A stretch of DNA of 58,430 nucleotides from Verrucomicrobiales bacterium (GTDB lineage: Bacteria > Verrucomicrobiota > Verrucomicrobiia > Limisphaerales > SXQI01): contig SXQI01000074.1 in the NCBI GenBank assembly GCA_005793025.1, positions 1 through 58,430 on the forward strand. Direction: 5' to 3'. The translations under genes and the position numbers were made by a program. Shown here one piece after another: positions 7,340 through 16,605 of this stretch (its first letter is position 1; each line of letters begins with the position of its first letter). The notes under the pieces are model-generated. The model was not told where the DNA came from, ran no database searches, and was given only the letters and a program-made list of their open reading frames with translations.

Positions 7340-8104
7340 TTACTCACCAAGATATGCTTCGATTACCTTTGGATCCGAGCGAATTTGATCCGGTGATCCC
7401 TCAGCGATTTTGATGCCGTAATCCAATACAGCAATACGTTGGCAAATCCCCATCACCACTTGCATATCGTGCTCGACCAGCAGGACAGAGATTTGGAATT
7501 TGTCTTTGACGAACTGGATGAGGTTCATGAGTTGAAGTTTTTCAGTCGCATTCATTCCGGCAGCAGGTTCATCGAGAAGCAACATTCTTGGCCGGGTTGC
7601 CAATGCACGGACGATTTCTAATCGGCGCTGGTCGCCGTAGGGTAAGTTTTTTGCGAAAAGGTCGCGATGATTCTCTAATTGGAAAATGCGGAGTAGCTCC
7701 ATCACTTGGTCGGAGACCTCTTTTTCTTCTTGAGCAAACGCTTTGCCACGCCACCACGCATGAGAAACTCCACTCAAAAGGTGGAGATGAAAGGCCACAC
7801 GGACATTGTCGAAGACGCTGAGGGATGGAAAAAGCCTAATGTTTTGAAATGTGCGAGCGATTCCATGGCTCGTAATCTGATAGGGCTCTAAACGAGAAAT
7901 TGAATGACCATCAAACTCGATCCTTCCTTCGGTAGGCTGATACACGCCAGTAATCAAATTGAAAACCGTAGTTTTTCCAGCTCCATTAGGACCGATCAAA
8001 CCCACGAGTTCGTTGGCTTTGATCTGAAAATCGAGATTTGAAACCGCTGTAAGTCCACCAAATCTGATTGTGCAGGCGTCGAGTTTTAGGAGGTGGCAAT
8101 TCAT
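7340..8104 (-). CDS. livG: Branched-chain amino-acid-type ABC transporter ATPase
   Basis: LivG is the second ATPase of the importer. The 254 residues hold Walker A as GPNGAGKTT, the LivG hallmark NIRLFPSLSVFDNV, the signature NLPYGDQRRLEIVRAL (the usual LSGGQ serine region replaced by LPYG, normal for LivG), Walker B LLLDEPAAGMN and the switch region LLVEHDMQVVM. Its ATG overlaps the livM stop in ATGA, a sign of coupled translation. It pairs with LivF on the cytoplasmic side of the LivH-LivM channel. Confidence 0.94.
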   Translation of the reverse strand: MNCHLLKLDACTIRFGGLTAVSNLDFQIKANELVGLIGPNGAGKTTVFNLITGVYQPTEGRIEFDGHSISRLEPYQITSHGIARTFQNIRLFPSLSVFDNVRVAFHLHLLSGVSHAWWRGKAFAQEEKEVSDQVMELLRIFQLENHRDLFAKNLPYGDQRRLEIVRALATRPRMLLLDEPAAGMNATEKLQLMNLIQFVKDKFQISVLLVEHDMQVVMGICQRIAVLDYGIKIAEGSPDQIRSDPKVIEAYLGE

Positions 8105-9048
8105 GGCGTGCGCACAGAAGGACGATTGGAGCGAAAGGAAAATAGCCCTTGGGGTCGGGTGAGCATCAGGATGATTAATAGAAGGGAATAAATCACCATT
8201 CGATATTCTGCGACAGGGCGCAGAACCTCGGGAAGCAGGGTGAGGAGAATCGCGGCCAAAATAACGCCACGAGTATTCGCCATCCCCCCGAGAATCACCA
8301 TAACCACGATCTCGATGGATCGCATGAAATCAAATCCTTTTGGATCAATCGAGGACTTCAAGTGACCGTAAAGACCACCTGCGATGCCCGCAAAAAATGC
8401 GCTGACGACAAAAGCGATGATCTTGTAGCGCGTTGTGTTAATCCCCATCGCTTCAGCGGCCACTTCATCGTCGCGGACAGCAAGGAAACCGCGCCCAAAT
8501 GTGGAGTGAACTAGTGCAAGGACGACGTAAATTGTGAGAATAGCCCACACAGCTACCCAAAAGAGGTTGGTGTAAAATGGGATGCCATTTAACCCCAGAG
8601 CTCCTCCAAGAGAATCCACATTGCGCAAGAGGACTCGAATAATTTCTCCAAATCCCAACGTCACGATGGCTAAATAATCGCCTTTGAGTCGAAGTGATGG
8701 TGCACCAACGACGATTCCTGCAGCGGCTGCAATCCCACCCCCAAGGAGAAGGGCGAGAAAAAAAACTGCTTGGGTGACCCACCCGTTTGCATTAGGAAAA
8801 ATCGCTGGAGCCGCGAACAGGGTGAACGCCGCAGAGGCATAGGCACCGATGGCCATAAAACCCGCATGACCCAAGGAGAATTGGCCTGTATATCCGTTAA
8901 CAAGATTCAAGCTGACCGCGAGGACGATATTGATCCCCACAGTGAGGATTACATCGAGGTAGTAGGGATTGAGATAAGGGGCTAGAAAACTCGTGCCAAG
9001 GGCGCAGGCGAGTGCGCCGATTAAAAAAGTTTTTGGACGATGCTGCAT
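8101..9048 (-). CDS. livM: Branched-chain amino-acid-type ABC permease
   Basis: LivM is an inner-membrane permease subunit of 315 residues with about nine hydrophobic segments. The family core is VNGYTGQFSLGHAGFMAIGAYASA (first conserved loop) followed by GDYLAIVTLGFGEIIRVL, the region that contacts the ATPase. Later come RDDEVAAEAMGIN and GGMANTRGVILAA. The N-terminus is short, lacking the extra helices seen in enterobacterial LivM. It starts at ATG 9048, one base after the livH stop, in a tightly packed operon. Confidence 0.93.
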   Translation of the reverse strand: MQHRPKTFLIGALACALGTSFLAPYLNPYYLDVILTVGINIVLAVSLNLVNGYTGQFSLGHAGFMAIGAYASAAFTLFAAPAIFPNANGWVTQAVFFLALLLGGGIAAAAGIVVGAPSLRLKGDYLAIVTLGFGEIIRVLLRNVDSLGGALGLNGIPFYTNLFWVAVWAILTIYVVLALVHSTFGRGFLAVRDDEVAAEAMGINTTRYKIIAFVVSAFFAGIAGGLYGHLKSSIDPKGFDFMRSIEIVVMVILGGMANTRGVILAAILLTLLPEVLRPVAEYRMVIYSLLLIILMLTRPQGLFSFRSNRPSVRTP

Positions 9049-9049
9049 C

Positions 9050-9940
9050 TCAGACTTTTTCGACGGTTACTTTCCCTAGAAGTCCTGCGGGACGGAAAAT
9101 AAGGATAAAAATGAGCAGGATAAAGGCAATCGCATCGGTATAGGTTGAGTATGGACTGCCGTTAACAAAGGTTTCTATGACGCCGAGAAGAAGGCCGCCG
9201 AGGGCAGCTCCTGGGATGTTTCCGATACCCCCGACAACGGCTGCTACGAATGCCTTTAACCCAGGGAGCACTCCCATCAACGGTTCGATACTGGGATAGT
9301 TTAAAGCGTAGAGAATGCCGCCAGCGGCTGCCAATGCTGAACCAAGACCGAAAGTGAAGGAAATCACAACGTCGTTGTTAATTCCCACCAACGAAGCAGC
9401 AGTGGGGTTAAATGAAACTGCACGCATCGCTGTCCCAATCTTGGTGTAAAGGACGATGTATTGGAGAAGGACGATAAGAAAAAGAGTCATCCCAATAACA
9501 AGGATTTGCGTGCTCGAAAGGATTATTCCACCGGGTAAGAGGAAAGACTTCACAGGAAACAGGGCAGGGAACAATAACGGTTTTGTAAGCTTGATCTGAA
9601 AACTATACTCAAGGAAAAGTGAGACTCCGATTGCGGTTATCAAAACGTTCAGTTTTGAACTATTGCGCAATGGGCGATAAGCCAACCTCTCGATTGTCAT
9701 TCCAAGTAACGCGCATAACCCCATCGAAAGGATCATTACCATAACTCCTCCGAAGATGGATTCGATTTGGAAAAACCGAGAGAATAAATAACCAGAAAAA
9801 GCTCCCACCATGAACACGTCGCTGTGGGCAAAATTTATGAAACGTAATACTCCATAAACCATCGTGTAACCGAGGGCTATCAAAGCGTAAATGGCTCCGA
9901 GGCCGACGCCGTTGATGATTTGTTGAAGGAACTCAATCAC
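9050..9940 (-). CDS. livH: Branched-chain amino-acid-type ABC permease
   Basis: LivH is the other permease of the importer. The frame opens VIEFLQQIINGVGLGAIYALIALGYTMVYG, then RFINFAHSDVFMVGAF, both LivH landmarks; a MRAVSFNPTAASLVGIN loop provides the ATPase contact. About eight membrane segments are visible. I place the start at GTG 9940, which puts FLQQ near the N-terminus as in known LivH; a TTG at 9973 would add 11 residues. It is first in livH-livM-livG-livF. The usual livJ/livK gene is absent and chrA lies upstream on the same strand. Confidence 0.92.
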   Translation of the reverse strand: MIEFLQQIINGVGLGAIYALIALGYTMVYGVLRFINFAHSDVFMVGAFSGYLFSRFFQIESIFGGVMVMILSMGLCALLGMTIERLAYRPLRNSSKLNVLITAIGVSLFLEYSFQIKLTKPLLFPALFPVKSFLLPGGIILSSTQILVIGMTLFLIVLLQYIVLYTKIGTAMRAVSFNPTAASLVGINNDVVISFTFGLGSALAAAGGILYALNYPSIEPLMGVLPGLKAFVAAVVGGIGNIPGAALGGLLLGVIETFVNGSPYSTYTDAIAFILLIFILIFRPAGLLGKVTVEKV

Positions 9941-10027
9941 GGTCGGCAGAGTAGCAGGTGAACCCAGCAACAAAAAGGAAAGATCTCGTTTTTGGAAAAC
10001 GATAGCACGGGTGCCTTTTCATATAAT

Positions 10028-11338
10028 TCATAAAAAATAAGAATTCACCAATCCGAGAATCATGCCGGTTCCAATAACCTTCAGTAAATTCATTTTCAGG
10101 TGGGTTAATGAAATGTATGCCAAAACTGCGACTCCCAATGAGAACCAATGAACGCCGTGGTGAGCGGAGTAAAAAACTTGCCACCCGAACCAAATTCCAA
10201 GATTCAAAATAACACCCACCACTGCCGCTGTGACTGCGGAAAGAGCGGCGTTCAACCTAGGTTGACCTTGTAAACGTTCGACCCAAGGTGCCCCGAGAAA
10301 GATGAAGATGAAACTGGGGACGAAGGTGGTCCAGCTTGTTGCAAGCGCCCCCAGAAAACCAGAGATTGATGGGGCCAACCCTCCAGGATTTGCATACGCG
10401 CCTAAGAATCCAACGAATTGTAGAACTATAATCAGAGGACCCGGAGTGATTTCCGCTAAGCCTAAACCGTCCATCATCTGAGATGCACTCAGCCAATGAT
10501 GGCTCTCCACGGCTTGCTGTGAAACATAAGGTAATACCGCATACGCTCCTCCAAATGTAACCACTGCTGCCTTGCTGAAAAAAACTGCTTCCTGCACTAC
10601 GGAATGATCTTTTCCAAGCCACGCCGTTAATAGGATGACTGGACCCCACCAAATCGAGAGTCCCATGATCAATACTCTCCGGGCATGAGAACCAAAACCG
10701 AGAATTGTTTGGCTCCTTTTGTGTGAGGAATGAAGGGAATCAGGACTTTGTTCTTTTGGCGAATCTCCCAAGGTAAACTGTGTGGGTGCGAAACGGCCGC
10801 CAATCCAACCAATCACTGCGGCTCCAAGGATTACCCATGGGAACGAAATCCCAAAACCGAATAGACTGAAGAAAGATATTCCCCCAACCATCCAGAGTAG
10901 GTTGGAACGAAATGCCTTCCTCCCGAGGCGAGCCACAGAAGTGGCCACGATTGCCACAACGACTGGTTTAATTCCAACGAATAAAGCGATCACCCAAGTT
11001 ACATTACCGTAAAGGACATATAACCAACTCAACGCTCCGAGGATCAGAACCGATGGGATTACAAAAAAGACCCCAGCAATGATTCCGCCTCTGATTCCGT
11101 GGAGAAGCCACCCGATATAAATCGACAATTGATGCGCCTCAGGACCCGGTAACAACATGCAAAAATTCAGAGCGCGAATGAACTGAAACTCTGAGATCCA
11201 TTGACGCTTTGCAACCAGTTCCTCGTGGATAAGTGAAATTTGGCCTGATGGGCCGCCGAAACTAATGAATCCGAGTTTCAACCAAAACCAGAATGCCTCC
11301 GAGAAAGAAGGTCTATGTTGGTTCGTTAGATCCTTCAT
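10028..11338 (-). CDS. chrA: Chromate transporter, two-domain ChrA
   Basis: ChrA proteins export chromate, probably by proton antiport; in many bacteria they also accept other oxyanions. This 436-residue protein has both homologous halves. The first opens FWFWLKLGFISFGGPSGQISLIHEELV with NFCMLLPGPEAHQLSIYIGW. The second has SKAAVVTFGGAYAVLPYVSQ and GLAEITPGPLIIVLQFVGF. Each half therefore keeps the FGGP/FGGAY and PGP motifs, and roughly ten membrane segments are visible. The ATG at 11338 is preferred over a TTG eight codons upstream. It overlaps the end of the helicase gene by 26 bases in another frame, implying cotranscription. The actual substrate is unproven. Confidence 0.9.
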   Translation of the reverse strand: MKDLTNQHRPSFSEAFWFWLKLGFISFGGPSGQISLIHEELVAKRQWISEFQFIRALNFCMLLPGPEAHQLSIYIGWLLHGIRGGIIAGVFFVIPSVLILGALSWLYVLYGNVTWVIALFVGIKPVVVAIVATSVARLGRKAFRSNLLWMVGGISFFSLFGFGISFPWVILGAAVIGWIGGRFAPTQFTLGDSPKEQSPDSLHSSHKRSQTILGFGSHARRVLIMGLSIWWGPVILLTAWLGKDHSVVQEAVFFSKAAVVTFGGAYAVLPYVSQQAVESHHWLSASQMMDGLGLAEITPGPLIIVLQFVGFLGAYANPGGLAPSISGFLGALATSWTTFVPSFIFIFLGAPWVERLQGQPRLNAALSAVTAAVVGVILNLGIWFGWQVFYSAHHGVHWFSLGVAVLAYISLTHLKMNLLKVIGTGMILGLVNSYFL

Positions 11339-13934
11339 GTTGTGCCATGAAATCGTGATCAACTTGATCGTCTATCCTGCCGAAAGCCAAGAGTTGTAAA
11401 TCAGGAAATTGATTAGCTTTTGAAATTGCCAGATCTACTCGAAAAACAAGGGACCATGGGTCCGCATCCTCCTCTTCGGTGTCGATCAACATCTGTTCGA
11501 CCAACCATGCTGAGTTATCCTTCAAAATCTGGACTCGTGTATTTATTGCACTTCGTGCAGCAGGGTCGAGGCGGATTCGGTCATGGTTCAGATGGTAATT
11601 GTTCGAAAGTTCACCAATCCTTTCCAAATTCCAATCTGTCCCGTTTCCGTCGATAGTATTAGAAAAATTGGCGATGAAACTCTCATAATCTTGCGAAACA
11701 AGGGAACGTAAAGCGGTGAAAATGCGGTTGCGAACTGCCTGAGTGAATTGAGCTTTGTTTCGCGTGATATCGGGGGCGAGGTGAGAATTTGTAGGTTTGA
11801 GTTCGGCTGTATTAATCGTTTTAGGTTGGTAATTAGGATCCCGAAGGCGACTCCACTCCTCAAGTAAACTGGAATCGACCGCTTTTAGCAGCGAGTGAAG
11901 ATAATCAATCATTTCTTCCAATGCATCCGTCCGCGCAATTCCCGGGACTGTTTGAACCAAAACTTTATATACACCGGTAAGATGGCGGAGTAATACCCCC
12001 TCTACACGGTGGAGTTCATAATCCCGAACATAATCGGCGAACGACAGAAAGTTTTCGAACATCTCCCGAGCGATCGATTTTGGTCGAATGTTTTCCTGTC
12101 CAATCCATGGATGCTTTGCAGCGAATTCGTTGAATGTGGAATAAATGAATTTCCGATTTGGTTTTGGGTATTCCAATTCCTCCAATTTGGCAATTCGTTC
12201 CTCGAATTCGATGCCCTCCGCCTTCATTTCATTCATCCTCGCCGTTTTGATTCGATCGAGTTGTTTGCGGAGTATGATATCGGGGTCCTCCACAATCGAT
12301 TCAGCTAGGGTCAGAACATCTAGTGAATAATCAGGATTGGTGCGATCGAGGAGTCTAAGGGTATCGAGGAGGTAAAGTGAAAGGGTTTGGTTGAGGGAAA
12401 AATCTGACTGTAAATTCAGGTTGACCCTCACCTTTGCTCCCGTGGTTAATGGTTCCGGAAGAACTTCGAGAATTTGCCTCTCATGCAGTGCTCGGAAGAG
12501 TTGAAAAGCTCTATCGCGCAGTTGTTTTTTGCCTGCGAGGGTTTCGTGGCAAGCGCGGATGAGTCGGCGCATGGCCTCGCACCCATCTGAGGGTCGGGAC
12601 AACACATTCAGAAGCATTGCATGGGTTACTTGAAAACGTGAAACCAACGGTTCAGGTGGCGAATTTAACAGCCGTTGAAAGGTCTCTTCGCTCCAGTTGA
12701 TCGAGCCTTCGACAGGCTTTTTCTTTACCATCTTTTTGAGTTTTTTTTCATCTCCTCCGGCTTTGCGTTCGAGACGCAGATTTTCGATCACGTGTTCGGG
12801 AGCCATGGCAATAACATAGCCGATATGATCGAAACCTTTGCGCCCTGCGCGACCAGAAATCTGATGAAAATCGCGAGCTGTCAGCAATGCAGTTTTATGG
12901 CCATCGTATTTTGCAAGTTTCGTGAAGATTACAGTCCTTATGGGGACATTGACCCCAACTCCTAAGGTATCTGTTCCGCAGATTATTTTGAGTAAACCCT
13001 GTTGGGCGAGGCTTTCAACAAGCACTCGATATTTAGGTAACAATCCGGCGTGATGAAGTCCGATTCCATTTCGCAGTAATTTCGCAATTTCAGGGCCGTA
13101 GGGGCTCGTGAATTTGTATCCAGCTGTGGCGACTGAGAGTGAATTTTTCTCCTCTTTGGAACAGAAGTTTAGGCTCAATAGATCTTGAGCAGTCTGCGCA
13201 GCTTCCATCTGGGTAAAATTCACGATGTAGGCTGGAACTTGGTGGTTCTGGAGTAATTGATCGAGCGTCTTTTCCAACGGAATATCGGTGTAGGAAAACA
13301 TCAGAGGCACGGGGCGTTCTGAAGACCGAACGATGGTTGTAGTTTTTGAATTCCGTTGAGTAAGCTCACGAGAGAAAAAATCCAGATTCCCAAGGGTTGC
13401 AGAGATCAACAAAAAACGGGATTGCCCCAATATCAATAGGGGCACCTGCCATGCGACCCCACGATCGCGATCGGAATAGTAATGAAACTCGTCCATGATC
13501 ACGTCATGAATCTTCGCGGAATCACCCTCCTGAAGAGCCATATTGCTCAAAATTTCCGCAGTGCAGCAGAGGATTGGGGCATCGCGGTTAACAGTCGCAT
13601 CGCCAGTAATCAGTCCAACATTGTCAGGTCCGAAATCCTTACAGAGAGCTAGGAATTTTTCGTTAACGAGTGCTTTAATTGGACACGTATAGATGGATCG
13701 CCGACCTTGCGCGATGGAGAGGAAATGGAGAGCCGCAGCCACTAGGGATTTCCCCGATCCAGTGGGGGTATTCAGGATTACATTGTGGCCTTCGAATAGG
13801 GCTAGGATGGCTTCTTCTTGAGCAGGGTAGAGCTCGATCTTTTTTTCCTGAATATAATCGAGAAAAGCAGAAAGTAACCCGTCTGAGGTCGGTTCCGAGG
13901 TGTGGCAAAGCCGACGTAGGAGCGGATGATCCAT
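11313..13934 (-). CDS. Ski2-like DEAD/DEAH helicase with DUF3516-type tail
   Basis: This large superfamily 2 helicase (873 residues from ATG 13934; a GTG at 14000 would add 22) resembles the Ski2/Mtr4-like RNA helicases found in actinobacteria and PVC bacteria. Walker A is TPTGSGKS (56-63), the DExH box DEFH (148-151), motif III SATL (178-181) and motif VI QISGRAGRKG (358-367). GVGVNVPIRTVIF marks motif V. The C-terminal half is helical and charged, consistent with DUF3516. It may unwind structured RNA in decay or processing; the partner nuclease is not in the window. The gspE-like gene is divergent upstream and chrA overlaps its end. Confidence 0.88.
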   Translation of the reverse strand: MDHPLLRRLCHTSEPTSDGLLSAFLDYIQEKKIELYPAQEEAILALFEGHNVILNTPTGSGKSLVAAALHFLSIAQGRRSIYTCPIKALVNEKFLALCKDFGPDNVGLITGDATVNRDAPILCCTAEILSNMALQEGDSAKIHDVIMDEFHYYSDRDRGVAWQVPLLILGQSRFLLISATLGNLDFFSRELTQRNSKTTTIVRSSERPVPLMFSYTDIPLEKTLDQLLQNHQVPAYIVNFTQMEAAQTAQDLLSLNFCSKEEKNSLSVATAGYKFTSPYGPEIAKLLRNGIGLHHAGLLPKYRVLVESLAQQGLLKIICGTDTLGVGVNVPIRTVIFTKLAKYDGHKTALLTARDFHQISGRAGRKGFDHIGYVIAMAPEHVIENLRLERKAGGDEKKLKKMVKKKPVEGSINWSEETFQRLLNSPPEPLVSRFQVTHAMLLNVLSRPSDGCEAMRRLIRACHETLAGKKQLRDRAFQLFRALHERQILEVLPEPLTTGAKVRVNLNLQSDFSLNQTLSLYLLDTLRLLDRTNPDYSLDVLTLAESIVEDPDIILRKQLDRIKTARMNEMKAEGIEFEERIAKLEELEYPKPNRKFIYSTFNEFAAKHPWIGQENIRPKSIAREMFENFLSFADYVRDYELHRVEGVLLRHLTGVYKVLVQTVPGIARTDALEEMIDYLHSLLKAVDSSLLEEWSRLRDPNYQPKTINTAELKPTNSHLAPDITRNKAQFTQAVRNRIFTALRSLVSQDYESFIANFSNTIDGNGTDWNLERIGELSNNYHLNHDRIRLDPAARSAINTRVQILKDNSAWLVEQMLIDTEEEDADPWSLVFRVDLAISKANQFPDLQLLAFGRIDDQVDHDFMAQHEGSNEPT

Positions 13935-14088
13935 TGCTGATTGTTTTATTACGGAAACAAGATTACGGTAGAAAGGAGAAAAACGCACACTGTATGGCAC
14001 AATTGACGTTTCATCCTGACGAGTTGGAGGAAAGAATGGGGTAGGTTTAATCGTTTTTTGAAAGCCCGCATCCGATTAATAAAAGGAA

Positions 14089-15306
14089 ATGACCCAGACT
14101 ACAAATTATCTCAAGTCCCTTTCTGATTTTCAGAACGTTGAGATTGGAAGATTGGTAGGCTACATCATCCACGATGCGCTGGAGTCGGGCGCAAGCGATA
14201 TCCACATTGAACCATGGGAAAGCACTTTGGTGGTTCGTGTGCGCTTGAGCGGGGTTCTCACTGAGTTGGTTCACTTACCGCTCGGATTACTCGAAAAGGT
14301 CTCTGGTAGGTTGAAAGTTATGGCAGACCTCATCAGCTACCAAACAGATCTACCACAGGAAGGTCATATTCCCGCAGACCCTGAGCTAGGTGGAGCGGAA
14401 TTGCGGTTATCCGTGTTCCCGACAGTGCGAGGCGAAAAAATTGTAATCAGAGTTTTTGATCCTCGACGACGGAGTTTCGATTTAGATGCTCTGGGATTTG
14501 ATCCCGATTCGTTGGCGAGCTTTGTTCACTTGTTGACTCGTCCCAGTGGATTAATCCTACTCACTGGCCCTACAGGCTCAGGCAAAACCACAGCAATTTA
14601 CTCGGCACTTTATCACCTATCTCAACGTGCCGGACCCACCGTCAGCATCAGCACAGTGGAGGATCCTGTCGAATGCCATCTCCCTATGGTGAGTCAGGCG
14701 CAGGTCAATCGTGCCCGCGAGTTCACCTACCCGATCGCTCTGCGTTCATTGATGCGGCAGGATCCCGAAGTGATTATGATCGGCGAGATCCGGGACGCCG
14801 AAACAGCTTCCATCGCGGTTCAGGCAGGTTTGACGGGGCACCTTGTGATCAGCACCATCCATAGTGGAACCACCAGCGGTGTATTCGCTCGGTTGATCAA
14901 TATGGAGATCGAGCCATTTTTGCTTTCGTCCAGTATCATCGGAGTAGTGGGGTTGCGCCTGATTAGGAACAATTGCCGACATTGCGCCCAACGATATCAG
15001 CCGGAAGCCTCCTTGCTGAACATGATTCCCTCTGATGTTCTCGCCAACGCAGTGTTCATGAGGGGGGAGGGTTGTTCAGAGTGTCTCCACACAGGTTTTG
15101 GATGCCGAACTGCTCTCACAGAAATGTTGATTGCCGATGAGGTTTTAAGAGATGCAATCCTACAAAAACTTCCTACCAGAACGTTGCAACAAATAGCCGT
15201 AGGGCAGGGGATGAGGACTCTTTGGCAAAGCGGCCTGGATCGAGTGATCCAAGGGTTGACTACTGTCGATGAATTACTTCGAGTAGTTTCTGCCGAACAA
15301 GTTTGA
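14089..15306 (+). CDS. GspE/PilB-type secretion ATPase lacking the N-terminal domain
   Basis: This 405-residue hexameric ATPase powers assembly of type II secretion or type IV pilus-like fibres. The N2-like region has GASDIHIEP (34-42). Walker A is GPTGSGKT (160-167), the Asp box includes SISTVEDPVE, Walker B is VIMIGEIRD (228-236) and the His box HLVISTIH (251-258). A zinc-type tetracysteine is present: Cys296, Cys299, Cys329, Cys332, as in GspE and PilB. Family members are usually 500-600 residues with an N-terminal MshEN domain for platform or c-di-GMP contact; that domain is absent. No gspF, gspG or pilus genes adjoin it, although a pseudopilin lies about 1.3 kb downstream on the same strand. 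Confidence 0.92.
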   Translation: MTQTTNYLKSLSDFQNVEIGRLVGYIIHDALESGASDIHIEPWESTLVVRVRLSGVLTELVHLPLGLLEKVSGRLKVMADLISYQTDLPQEGHIPADPELGGAELRLSVFPTVRGEKIVIRVFDPRRRSFDLDALGFDPDSLASFVHLLTRPSGLILLTGPTGSGKTTAIYSALYHLSQRAGPTVSISTVEDPVECHLPMVSQAQVNRAREFTYPIALRSLMRQDPEVIMIGEIRDAETASIAVQAGLTGHLVISTIHSGTTSGVFARLINMEIEPFLLSSSIIGVVGLRLIRNNCRHCAQRYQPEASLLNMIPSDVLANAVFMRGEGCSECLHTGFGCRTALTEMLIADEVLRDAILQKLPTRTLQQIAVGQGMRTLWQSGLDRVIQGLTTVDELLRVVSAEQV

Positions 15307-15789
15307 CCAATGCTAGGGCGGCAGTGATCTCAGCAAAAAGCGGTTAAAATCCGCTTGCTTTGGAGGACTGTGATTTGCAAGCTCTTCCAGTTCTTTGATA
15401 ATTGTTGAACTCTTCGTTCAACTTTACCACAGCCAAATATTGGGAACCTCGTGTGAATCGAGGACGGTTACGCCACTGTGATGGGCTACAAATCTCCAAT
15501 GCCACTGATTTTTTCGAAAATTGGGAAGGCGGAGACAAGGTACGAAGCCCACAAGTCAGTATATCAATCAGGCTGTGCTCATCTGATTTTGATCAACTAA
15601 TACTTGATCGATTCACTTCTCCGTCAAAGAGAAGGATGGGGCCAGTCCTCGCCCATGTGGAATGGGGGAGGGCATTGAATTTGCCTTCATTCTCTGTTTC
15701 CGGGGTTTGAAGGCGTTTGCTTTTTAACCTTGGGCTGTCCTCCCACACATGATCGGCCCAGAAAGCAGGCTAATTAAAATAGGTTAATA
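15307..15789. other. Non-coding stretch between gspE-like gene and PEP-CTERM gene
   Basis: These 483 bases hold no convincing gene; a 102-codon frame at 15402-15710 has no recognisable domain. Two small stem-loops stand next to each other: CTTCTC, 7-base loop, GAGAAG at 15616-15634, and CCTCGCCCAT, loop GTGGA, ATGGGGGAGG with one mismatch at 15647-15671. They could belong to a 5' leader or a small RNA ahead of the PEP-CTERM gene, but no U-run or clear promoter supports this. Confidence 0.4.
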
Positions 15790-16605
15790 ATGCAGACAAG
15801 TCGTTTAGTAGTTCTTTTGTCGTGGTTCGCGTCCACTTCCGTATTGTTTGGTGAAAACACGGTTCGGGCAGTTCTCGATTATCATTCGGGGATTGGTTTC
15901 ACCCAAAGTTACACAAACAGTTCATCCGTGATCGGGGTGTCATCCCGAGTGACGGAAGGCCCTTTTGGAGGACCGGTTGATCCTTTTAACGGTCCTTATC
16001 TACCCACCCAACTGCTTTCTATCGGTGCAGGTGGTTTCGTGACTTTACAATTGGATGAACCGTTTCACGATCATCCCGAGAATCCTTTTGGTATGGATTT
16101 TTCCGTTTTCGGAAATTCGTTTTTTGTCATCACCAATGGAGATTATGCAGGAGGTGGGATTACCGATGGGAGCGTTTATCCCAGCACTCCCGGTGTTTCG
16201 CGAGTATCCGTGAGTGGGGATGGAATAACGTTTTTTGAACTCACGCCGTCTCTAGCTCCTAGCTTAGTGACATATTACCCGACCGATGGATCTGGAAGAT
16301 TCGATCAGGTCGCGAATCCAAATCTGACGGCAGTTGATTTTGCAGGGAAGGACATTTCTGGAATACGCTCCCTCTATGCGGGGTCTGCAGGTGGAACAGG
16401 CTTTGACCTTGGTTGGGCAAGGAATAGTTCGGGTGAATCCGTCTATGTTGGGGCGGTTAGTTTCGTTCGAATCGACGTCCTCGCTGGCCATGTGGAAATC
16501 GACGGCATCACTGCGGTGCCGGAACCTACTACAGTAAGTTTATTGGCACTTTTCGGATTGGTCGCTTTCGCTGGATCCAGAAAGGCTCAATCCCCCAGAA
16601 TTTGA
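15790..16605 (+). CDS. PEP-CTERM secreted surface protein
   Basis: This 271-residue protein has an N-terminal signal (hydrophobic residues 6-20, cleavage probably after about 20-27). Its C-terminal sorting signal comprises VPEPTT at 243-248, a hydrophobic helix LLALFGLVAFAG and basic residues GSRKAQ. PEP-CTERM proteins are cut and sorted by an exosortase, none of which is in the window. The body contains PFGMDFSVFGNSFF and GDGITFFEL, resembling secreted 'cell surface protein' beta-sandwich families of Verrucomicrobia and Bacteroidetes; I cannot give a ligand. Its stop overlaps the ATG of the pseudopilin gene in ATGA, so the two are translationally coupled. Confidence 0.85.
   Translation: MQTSRLVVLLSWFASTSVLFGENTVRAVLDYHSGIGFTQSYTNSSSVIGVSSRVTEGPFGGPVDPFNGPYLPTQLLSIGAGGFVTLQLDEPFHDHPENPFGMDFSVFGNSFFVITNGDYAGGGITDGSVYPSTPGVSRVSVSGDGITFFELTPSLAPSLVTYYPTDGSGRFDQVANPNLTAVDFAGKDISGIRSLYAGSAGGTGFDLGWARNSSGESVYVGAVSFVRIDVLAGHVEIDGITAVPEPTTVSLLALFGLVAFAGSRKAQSPRI

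Noticed and set aside
15402..15710. 102-codon frame in the long gap
   Set aside because: No family resemblance, no ribosome site, and it spans two stem-loops, which fits non-coding sequence better.
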